A DNA stretch of 5,247 nucleotides, taken from positions 1 through 5,247 of the forward strand of contig CAYYFR010000322.1 in assembly GCA_964470865.1 (NCBI GenBank), given 5' to 3'. The notes under the pieces are model-generated. The model was given only the letters and a program-made list of their open reading frames with translations. It was not told where the DNA came from and ran no database searches. Position numbers and translations under genes: made by a program. Source of the stretch: JAEUOS01 sp964470865. Its GTDB lineage: Bacteria; Pseudomonadota; Gammaproteobacteria; Burkholderiales; JAEUOS01. Position 1 is the stretch's first letter. Every line of letters begins with the position of its first letter. Shown here piece by piece: positions 1 to 5,247 of the stretch.

Positions 1-261
1 TGGCGACGCCTTGCGGCTGTACACGTTGACTACCGAGGCCGAGGCCTTCTTCGCGGCGGCCCGGAACCCCGCTTCCAGCCGCGTCGCTGCCAGCGAGGCG
101 GACGGGCCTGGCGCTTCGGCCGCTTCGCGCACGGACACCACCTCGGCGTGCGGCGCGGTTGCCGGCTCCGACCCGAATGCCCGCCACGCGATCAAGAGGC
201 CGGCAGCCACGGCTATCACCTGCGCGATGAGCAACCAGAGTCGTTTGAACGTTGCTCGCAT
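1..261 (-). CDS. HtrA/DegS-type membrane-anchored serine protease, N-terminal part (3' end outside window)
   Basis: Only the first 87 residues are in the window. ATG 261 is the start: an in-frame TGA sits immediately upstream at 267-265, and a GAGG element (276-273) overlaps the end of the transporter gene about 11 bases before the ATG. Residues about 8-27 (LWLLIAQVIAVAAGLLIAW) form one membrane-spanning signal anchor after a basic N-terminus (MRATFKR). A variable Ala/Pro/Glu linker follows. Then residues about 61-83, including FRAAAKKASASVVNVYSRK, match the opening of the protease domain in DegS and related proteins (E. coli DegS has RRAAPAVVNVYNR here). The catalytic triad and PDZ domain would lie beyond the left edge and cannot be checked. 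Family role: periplasmic protein quality control or envelope-stress sensing, tethered to the inner membrane. Position directly after the transporter suggests it is the last seen member of the same operon. Confidence 0.8.
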   Translation of the reverse strand, partial: MRATFKRLWLLIAQVIAVAAGLLIAWRAFGSEPATAPHAEVVSVREAAEAPGPSASLAATRLEAGFRAAAKKASASVVNVYSRKASP

Positions 262-1360
262 CGTTCATATTGCCTCATTGCGGTGAAGTGATTTCCCCGG
301 CGAAAGGGCCTGGGACGCGGTGGGAGTGATCGCGCCGGGGGAGCCGCGCCGCGGCGGTCCACCACGCCGGCCGGACCAGCAGCAGGACAAGTGTCAACAG
401 CAGCGGCAGCATGAGCCAGCCGAAGGCGGCCTGCGCCAGGGCGCCGAAAAGCCAACCGCCGGCCGCCGATCCCAGCGTCTGGCCCAGGCCCGCCGCGGCC
501 GCCAGAGCGCCCATGGTCGCGCCCAATGTGCGGTGCGATGCACCCGCGGCAAGGAACGCGATTACCGGAAGTACCAGTCCCGTTCCGGCGGACGTGAGGC
601 TGATGCCGATGTACATCCACTCGTCGATTCGGTGAATGGCCAGTAGCGCCAAACCCGCCATGCCGATCAGCGAACCGATCGCGATCAACAAACGAGGCGA
701 CACCTTGTCCAGCAAGGACGTGAAAAACAGGATCGCGTTGACGCCCAGCATCACCAGGCTGCATCCCGCGAACATCAGCGTGACTTCGCGCGTCGAGACG
801 TCGGCGTGCAGTTTTGCTTGCAACACGATGCCCAGCTCGAATCCGGACAGAACGAACATCAAGGCCGCGCTGAGCCACCACAGCGCCACCTTGCCACCAG
901 GGTCCGGCCGATCCTGCTCCGCCGACGCACTCTCCGCGGCATCCCCCTCGGCGGGCAGGGTCAAGGCCAGGCCCAGCATCATGAATGCGCCGAGCGCGGC
1001 GGAGAGCACGATGACGATGCGTGTCGAAAGCGGTGACGGCGCGGCACCACTGGACATCAGGGCACCGATGGCATCGGCCACCGCATTGAGTCCCGGCCCG
1101 AACAGGAAGCCGAGCAGCGACGCCGCGCCCAGCCACGCGAAGCGGCGCGCGCGCAATGCATGCGGCGTGTGCGCGGCGACCAGCGCGGGCACCAGCGGTA
1201 CGACGGCGGCAACGAATAGTCCTGCGGCCGCGCGCAACGCATAGATCGCCCACAAGCCATTCATCGAAGGCAATCGCAGCAACAGCAGGCTGGCGACGTA
1301 ACCGACCAGTCCGACGATCAGGATGCGCGGGCGGCCCCATCGATCGGCAATCAGGCCCCA

Positions 1361-1367
1361 TAGGGGG
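1361..1367 (-). other. Frameshift site at a C5 homopolymer in the MFS gene
   Basis: On the coding strand the sequence is gcc ccc tat ggg gcc tga in the start frame; shifting back one base gives ccc cta tgg ggc ctg, which matches MFS signature sequence. The run has five C where six would keep the gene intact. The upstream codons do not form a canonical tandem-slippage heptamer, so programmed frameshifting is less likely than a deletion or a base-calling error. Confidence 0.85.
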
Positions 1368-1583
1368 CACCTATCAGCACCCCGGTCGTGTAGGCGCCGC
1401 TCAGGAAACCCACATGCCGGGCGACATCCGCCGGATTGGATTCGGGCATCAGTTGGGACAGCCAGGCCGGCAGCGAGGGCATCAGCGCGCCGTAGCCGGC
1501 CGACACGACGAATACCGCCGCTGCGAGAAAGAACAGTTGCAGCGGCCGCAGGTCGACGCGCTCGGCCTTGTCGATTGTGTCGC

Positions 1584-1587
1584 TCAT
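1584..1587 (-). promoter_or_regulatory. ATGA stop/start overlap, cyclopropane synthase to MFS transporter
   Basis: The synthase stop TGA (1586-1584) overlaps the transporter start ATG (1587-1585). I see no Shine-Dalgarno sequence in the bases before this ATG, so translation probably depends on coupling to the synthase. Confidence 0.78.
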
Positions 1588-2939
1588 GGGTACAGGTGGC
1601 GCCGTGTCAACGGCAGTGACGTGGCGCCCACAGCGCGCTTGCTCGCGAGCACCTGGTACACACCGATCTCGCCGGACTCGAACTCGAGTGCGCAGGTGGT
1701 CATGTACAGACGCCAGATGCGGTAGGTCGATTCGCTGACGTGCTGCAGCGCGCGTTCGTGGTTCCGTTCCAGCCGCGCGACCCAGTGCCGGAGCGTCAGC
1801 GCGTAGTGCGGGCGCAGCGACTCCACGTCGGCGATTTCGAAGTCCGCATGCTCCATCGCACGCTGCACATTGCCCACGGTGTCGAGCTGCCCGTCGGGGA
1901 AGACATAGCGATTGATGAACTCGGTAGACAGCGTCTTGTTCCAGCCTTCCGCGAAGTGCGTGATGCCGTGGTTGAGGAACAGGCCGGCCGGCTTCAGCAA
2001 GCGCCGCACCGTGGCGAAGTACACCGGCAGGTTCTTCAGGCCGACGTGTTCGAACATGCCCACGCTGACCACCTTGTCGTACACCGCCGTGCCTTCAAGG
2101 TCGCGGTAGTCGCGCAACTCGACCGTCACGCGGTCTTGCAGGCCCGCTTCGTCGATGCGCTGCCGGGCCAATGCCAGCTGATGCCGGCTGAGCGTGACCC
2201 CGTGGGCGTGGACGCCGTAGTGCCGGGCGGCGTGGATCAGCAGCGCGCCCCAGCCGCAGCCGATGTCGAGCAGCTGTTCACCGGGCTTGAGCAGCAGCTT
2301 GCGGCAGATGTGGTCGAGCTTGGCCTGTTGTGCCTGCGCGAGGTCGATTTCAGGCGACTCGAAGTAGGCACACGAATAGACCATGGCTTGGTCCAGCCAA
2401 AGCGCATAGAACGCGTTCGACACGTCGTAGTGGAAGGCGATCGACGCGCTGTTTTCATGACGCGCGTGGCCCTTGACCCGGCGCCCTTGCCGTGCCGAGG
2501 TTTCGGTGCCTTGGGCCCGACCTTCGGCGTTGACCGTGGGCAGCCGCAGCGCCGCGAACCAGGTGCGCAGCCTGTCGCGGGCAGACAGCTGGATCGACTC
2601 GAGCTGATCCTTCAAGTGCATCGCGGCAAAGAAGTCGCCTTCGATGTCGATCTCGCCGCGGAAGTAAGCCTCGGCCATGCGCAACGGGTCGCGGCCGAGC
2701 ACCATCGATCGCACCACGTTCGGGCTGCGGCAGATCAGCGTGTAGCGCGGCTCGGGCGCGCCGTGGTGTGCCGCCCTGCCCAGCGTGAGCAGTGTGCCTT
2801 CCCAAAGGCGCAATGCCAAGTGGCCATCGAAGTGGCGGAACAGTCGTTGCAGCAGGGCCGCAGCCTGGTCAGCGCCATGAGTGGCCAGGCCGGAATGCAA
2901 GCGCGGCTGGAGGGCGGCGGCCTGTCCTTGCGCGCTCAT
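1584..2939 (-). CDS. cfa: Cyclopropane-fatty-acyl-phospholipid synthase
   Basis: Transfers a methylene group from S-adenosylmethionine to the cis double bond of phospholipid acyl chains, making cyclopropane fatty acids at the inner membrane; this family chemistry is known to toughen membranes against acid, solvents and oxidants. The protein is 451 residues, somewhat longer than the E. coli enzyme. Residues about 30-130 form the N-terminal domain of this family, followed by a basic, low-complexity linker (about 135-163). The methyltransferase domain then has HYDVSNAFY (170-178), YSCAYF (188-193) and the SAM-binding loop LLDIGCGWG (223-231). Residues matching the bicarbonate site of E. coli Cfa appear intact: Cys190, Glu297 in MFEHVG, His324, Ile326 and Tyr379. 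The ATG at 2939 is chosen because it forms the ATGA overlap with the ATPase, although the frame stays open upstream as a shadow of that gene. The gene ends in a second ATGA overlap with the transporter. In this operon it is probably a dedicated stress paralogue rather than the housekeeping enzyme. Confidence 0.95.
   Translation of the reverse strand: MSAQGQAAALQPRLHSGLATHGADQAAALLQRLFRHFDGHLALRLWEGTLLTLGRAAHHGAPEPRYTLICRSPNVVRSMVLGRDPLRMAEAYFRGEIDIEGDFFAAMHLKDQLESIQLSARDRLRTWFAALRLPTVNAEGRAQGTETSARQGRRVKGHARHENSASIAFHYDVSNAFYALWLDQAMVYSCAYFESPEIDLAQAQQAKLDHICRKLLLKPGEQLLDIGCGWGALLIHAARHYGVHAHGVTLSRHQLALARQRIDEAGLQDRVTVELRDYRDLEGTAVYDKVVSVGMFEHVGLKNLPVYFATVRRLLKPAGLFLNHGITHFAEGWNKTLSTEFINRYVFPDGQLDTVGNVQRAMEHADFEIADVESLRPHYALTLRHWVARLERNHERALQHVSESTYRIWRLYMTTCALEFESGEIGVYQVLASKRAVGATSLPLTRRHLYP
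2936..2939 (-). promoter_or_regulatory. ATGA stop/start overlap, ATPase to cyclopropane synthase
   Basis: The ATPase stop TGA (2938-2936) shares bases with the synthase start ATG (2939-2937). Only a weak purine-rich stretch (ggggcgag) lies just upstream of the ATG. This arrangement usually means translational coupling: ribosomes ending the pump reinitiate on the synthase, tying their output together. Confidence 0.8.
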
Positions 2940-5247
2940 GCGCTCGCCCCAGCTGCAGCCGGCGCCGCCGGCGCCGCCGGCGCCGTGGCTTTGGGCTTGG
3001 CACTCTTGATCCCGGCCAGCTTGGTGCGCTTGAGCAGCAACGCGTTGATCGCCACCACGGCCGAGCTGCCCGACATCGACAGCGCAGCGATTTCTGGCGA
3101 CAGCGTGAACGGGTAAAGAACGCCGGCCGCCAGCGGAAAGGCGATCGCGTTGTAGCCCACTGCCCACCACAGGTTCTGGTGCATCTTGCGCAAGGTGGCG
3201 CGCGACAGTTCGATGGCGCCTACGATGTCGTACGGGTCGCTCTTCATCAGCACCACATCGGCGCTTTCCATCGCCACGTCGGTGCCGGCGCCGATGGCGA
3301 ACCCGACATTCGCCTGCGTCAGGGCAGGTGCGTCGTTGACACCGTCGCCGACCATGCCGACCTTCTTGCCGGCGGCCTGCAGCTCCTTGACCTTCGCCGC
3401 CTTCTGGCTGGGAAGTACGTCGGCCAGCACGCTGGCGATGCCCAAGTCGGCGGCAATCCGTTTGGCGGTACCGGCGTTGTCGCCGGTGAGCATCACCACG
3501 TCGATGCCGCGTTCGCGCAGCTTGGCCACCGTCGCCTTGGCGGTCGGCCGCACGGCGTCGGCAATGGCAATCAGGCCGATCACCTTGCCGTTCTGCGCCA
3601 CGTGCACGACCGTTCGGCCTTCGCCCTGCAGCCGGCCGGCCTCGGCTTCCAGCGGCCCGAGCGCCAGCTTTTGCGTGTCCATCAACAGCCGGTTGCCGAG
3701 AAACACCATGCCGGCGGCGGTTTGCGCCTGTGCGCCCTGGCCGTCGATGTTCTTGAACCCGGCTGGCGCGACCACCTTCAGCTTGGCGGCCCGGCGCATG
3801 ACGGCCTGCGCGAGCGGATGGGCGGAGCCCTGTTCCACCGCGGCGGCAGCCAGCAACAGCGCCTCTTCGGTAACGCCCTCGGCCAGCACCATGTCCACCA
3901 CCTCCGGCTTGCCCACGGTGAGCGTGCCGGTCTTGTCGAAGATGATGACGTTGAGCTTGGTGGCATCTTCCAGCGCCGAGGCGTTCTTGAACAGGATGCC
4001 GTTGGCAGCGCCCAGGCCGGTGCCCACCATCACCGCCATGGGCGTTGCCAGGCCCAGTGCGTCGGGGCAGGCAATGACGAATACCGTGATGGTCAGCGTG
4101 ACTGCGAATAGCAGCGACTCGCCGATTAACCAGAACCACACCGCGAAAGTCAGGAGCCCGACGCCGATGGCCGCGACCACCAGCCACTGGGCCGCCTGGT
4201 CGGCCAGCAATTGCGCTGGCGCCTTGGAGTTCTGCGCCTCCTGCACCAGCTTGACGATCTGCGCCAATGCGGTGTCGGCGCCGACCTTGGTGGCCTTGTA
4301 CTTGAAGCTGCCATTCGTGTTGATCGTCGCGCCGGCGACCTTGGCGCCGGGACCTTTCTGCACCGGCATCGATTCGCCGGTCAGCATGGATTCGTCGACC
4401 AGCGAGTCGCCCGATTCGATCGTTCCGTCGACCGGGATCTTGTTGCCCGGCCGGATCACCACGATGTCGCCCACCACCACCTCGGCGGTCGCCACTTCGA
4501 CCTCGGCGCCGCCGCGCAGCACGAAGGCCTTGGCCGGGGTCAGGTTCATCAGCGCCTCGATGGCCGACGAGGCGCCGGCACGGGCGCGCATTTCCAGCCA
4601 GTGGCCGAGCAGGATGAACACCAGCAGCACGGCAACGGCTTCGAAGAACTGCTCGCCCTCGAAAAAGAAGGTGGCGCCGACGCTGAACGTGTAGCCGGTG
4701 CCTACACTCAAGACGACCAGCGTAGCCATGTTCAGGGTGCCGGTCTTGAGCGCGCGCCAGGCAGCGACGAAGAACGGCCAGCTCGGATAAAGGATGGCGG
4801 CACTGGCCAGGCCGAACAGCCACTGGTTGAGCGGCAGGCCGAAGGGCGGCGCGGGCGCCGGGAACATGTCGCCCATCGGCGCGTAGATGAAGATCGGCAC
4901 GGCGAATGCCAAACAGATCCAGAAGCGGTTGCGCATGTCGCGCACCATCGCCGGCAGATCCATGTTGCCGCCATGCCCCATCTCGTGCGCCATGTCCGCC
5001 GACTTGTTCGGCTGGCCTCCGCCCGGCGCCGCGTGCCCCGGGTGTCCCTGGTGTGCGGCTGACGCTGGAGCCGGCGCCGCGGGTTTCTGGTCTGAAGGCG
5101 GGTCTGCGGGTGATAGCCACGAGCGCAGTCGCTGCAACAGGGAAGGGGCCGCAGCTGCGGCGACAGGCGCGGGTGGCTCAGCAGGCTTGGGCGCCGCGTC
5201 CGGCTTGGGTGGGTCTGAAGGCCTGGACGCCGCGTCCGGTTTGGGCG
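2936..5247 (-). CDS. Heavy-metal-translocating P1B-type ATPase, CopB-like, with a CPD motif (5' end outside window)
   Basis: ATP-driven inner-membrane metal exporter, probably for copper or silver. Numbering here starts at a TTG at 5137, giving 733 residues. The frame has no stop and no ATG from there to the right edge, so the real start is probably upstream and the protein longer. In order: Pro/Ala-rich N-terminus; His/Met-rich stretch (about 29-59, e.g. HQGHPGH and MAHEMGHGG); two extra N-terminal helices (about 72-128); helices 3-4 (about 137-182); actuator domain with TGE at 253-255; helices 5-6 (about 315-376) with CPD at 357-359; phosphorylation motif DKTGT with Asp401; nucleotide-domain HP at 440-441 and GQG near 466; GDGVND at 597-602; last two helices with YN at 662-663 and MSGSS at 688-692; Ala/Pro tail. 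All catalytic motifs are present, so it should be an active pump. The His/Met-rich N-terminus and the sequence entering the first helix resemble CopB (P1B-3, normally CPH). The Asp in place of His makes the metal uncertain. It ends in an ATGA overlap with the next gene. Confidence 0.93.
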   Translation of the reverse strand, partial: PKPDAASRPSDPPKPDAAPKPAEPPAPVAAAAAPSLLQRLRSWLSPADPPSDQKPAAPAPASAAHQGHPGHAAPGGGQPNKSADMAHEMGHGGNMDLPAMVRDMRNRFWICLAFAVPIFIYAPMGDMFPAPAPPFGLPLNQWLFGLASAAILYPSWPFFVAAWRALKTGTLNMATLVVLSVGTGYTFSVGATFFFEGEQFFEAVAVLLVFILLGHWLEMRARAGASSAIEALMNLTPAKAFVLRGGAEVEVATAEVVVGDIVVIRPGNKIPVDGTIESGDSLVDESMLTGESMPVQKGPGAKVAGATINTNGSFKYKATKVGADTALAQIVKLVQEAQNSKAPAQLLADQAAQWLVVAAIGVGLLTFAVWFWLIGESLLFAVTLTITVFVIACPDALGLATPMAVMVGTGLGAANGILFKNASALEDATKLNVIIFDKTGTLTVGKPEVVDMVLAEGVTEEALLLAAAAVEQGSAHPLAQAVMRRAAKLKVVAPAGFKNIDGQGAQAQTAAGMVFLGNRLLMDTQKLALGPLEAEAGRLQGEGRTVVHVAQNGKVIGLIAIADAVRPTAKATVAKLRERGIDVVMLTGDNAGTAKRIAADLGIASVLADVLPSQKAAKVKELQAAGKKVGMVGDGVNDAPALTQANVGFAIGAGTDVAMESADVVLMKSDPYDIVGAIELSRATLRKMHQNLWWAVGYNAIAFPLAAGVLYPFTLSPEIAALSMSGSSAVVAINALLLKRTKLAGIKSAKPKATAPAAPAAPAAAGASA
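2961..2987 (-). repeat. Short 9-nt repeat in the Ala/Pro tail of the ATPase
   Basis: Two perfect copies of ggcgccgcc (+ strand) and a third that differs at its last two bases, in tandem. They encode the APAAPAAPA part of the low-complexity C-terminal tail after the last transmembrane helix. The repeat stays in frame, so changes in copy number would alter tail length only. No function is implied. Confidence 0.6.
5183..5247 (-). repeat. Hexapeptide (18-nt) repeat coding for a Pro/Ala/Lys-rich N-terminal extension of the ATPase
   Basis: In the ATPase frame this stretch translates as six-residue units: PKPDAA, SRPSDP, PKPDAA, PKPAEP, followed by PAPVAA. At DNA level, 5192-5211 and 5228-5247 match at 18 of 20 positions with an offset of 36 bases, and a shorter third copy of the PKP-coding part begins at 5183. 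The array continues past the window edge. Such sequence is probably disordered and may link an unseen upstream domain to the pump core; that role is inferred. Confidence 0.7.

Larger units (their letters stand above)
275..1587 (-). pseudogene. MFS transporter, drug:proton antiporter type, with a one-base frameshift
   Basis: Inner-membrane secondary transporter of the major facilitator superfamily, probably an exporter of the drug:H+ antiporter kind; substrate unknown. As read, the frame starting at ATG 1587 stops at 1353-1351 after 78 residues. The downstream frame carries the rest of the protein. Restoring one C in the C5 run at 1363-1367 joins residue 75 (GAP) to LWGLIADRWGRPRIL and gives a 437-residue protein of normal MFS length. 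That junction recreates the signature loop between helices 2 and 3 (GLIADRWGRPR). Further hydrophobic helices follow, with a charged central loop at about 212-233, a second loop LLDKVSPRLL at about 292-301, and a last helix at about 390-407. The rest shows no other damage, so the break is either very recent or a sequencing error. If real, a late start could yield only a protein lacking the first two helices. It ends 13 bases before the protease gene. Confidence 0.85.

Noticed and set aside
1..268. Alternative ATG at 268 for the leftmost gene, in a different frame.
   Set aside because: That frame is Arg/Gly-rich with no membrane segment; the ATG 261 frame gives a signal anchor and a DegS-like motif.
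262..274. Possible promoter or terminator between the transporter and the protease gene.
   Set aside because: Only 13 bases separate the genes, which leaves no room for either; the bases serve as the ribosome-binding region.
216..1370. A 384-codon minus-strand frame over the MFS gene.
   Set aside because: It is Arg-rich without membrane helices, while the neighbouring frame over the same DNA encodes clear MFS helices.
1361..1370. Programmed -1 frameshifting at gcc ccc tat.
   Set aside because: Only the second codon can re-pair after slipping; the first would mismatch. I noticed no obvious stimulatory hairpin, and MFS genes are not known for this mechanism.
1740..4694. Several long plus-strand open frames (for example 1740-3116, 2792-4111 and 3186-4694).
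   Set aside because: They lie opposite well-supported minus-strand genes, have shadow-like composition (Arg/His/Gln or Ser/Thr/Ala rich) and no recognisable domain. Long antisense frames are common in GC-rich DNA.
1584..5120. One open frame of 1178 codons that could be read as a giant fusion ending in the cyclopropane synthase.
   Set aside because: The part upstream of 2939 is an Arg/Gly-rich shadow of the ATPase in another frame with no domain; the synthase starts naturally at ATG 2939.

Overview
The window is GC-rich (roughly two-thirds G+C by eye) and fully packed with genes on the minus strand. It looks like a Proteobacterial chromosome or island. The style of the proteins (Ala/Pro-rich tails, a DegS-like protease start, this type of cyclopropane synthase) suggests a betaproteobacterium such as a Burkholderiales member, but a GC-rich gammaproteobacterium cannot be excluded.

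Read in the direction of transcription (right to left), the layout is: (1) a heavy-metal P1B-type ATPase related to the CopB group, positions 5247-2936, whose frame is still open at the right edge; (2) a cyclopropane-fatty-acyl-phospholipid synthase, 2939-1584; (3) an MFS drug-type transporter, 1587-275, broken by a one-base frameshift at a C5 run (1363-1367); (4) the first 87 codons of a membrane-anchored HtrA/DegS-type serine protease, 261-1, cut by the left edge. Genes 1/2 and 2/3 overlap by ATGA, and genes 3/4 are 13 bases apart. There is no room for internal promoters or terminators, so this reads as one operon whose promoter lies beyond the right edge. No stretch over 300 bases lacks a gene. 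I saw no RNA gene, CRISPR array, insertion sequence or attachment site.

Together the genes look like an envelope-stress set: a metal-export pump, an enzyme that modifies unsaturated membrane phospholipids, a proton-driven exporter, and a periplasmic quality-control protease. That joint role is inferred from gene order and family functions.

The most unusual points are the CPD motif in transmembrane helix 4 of the ATPase, where close relatives carry CPH or CPC; the tight coupling of a metal pump to a lipid-modifying enzyme; the hexapeptide-repeat N-terminal extension of the pump; and the frameshift in the transporter.
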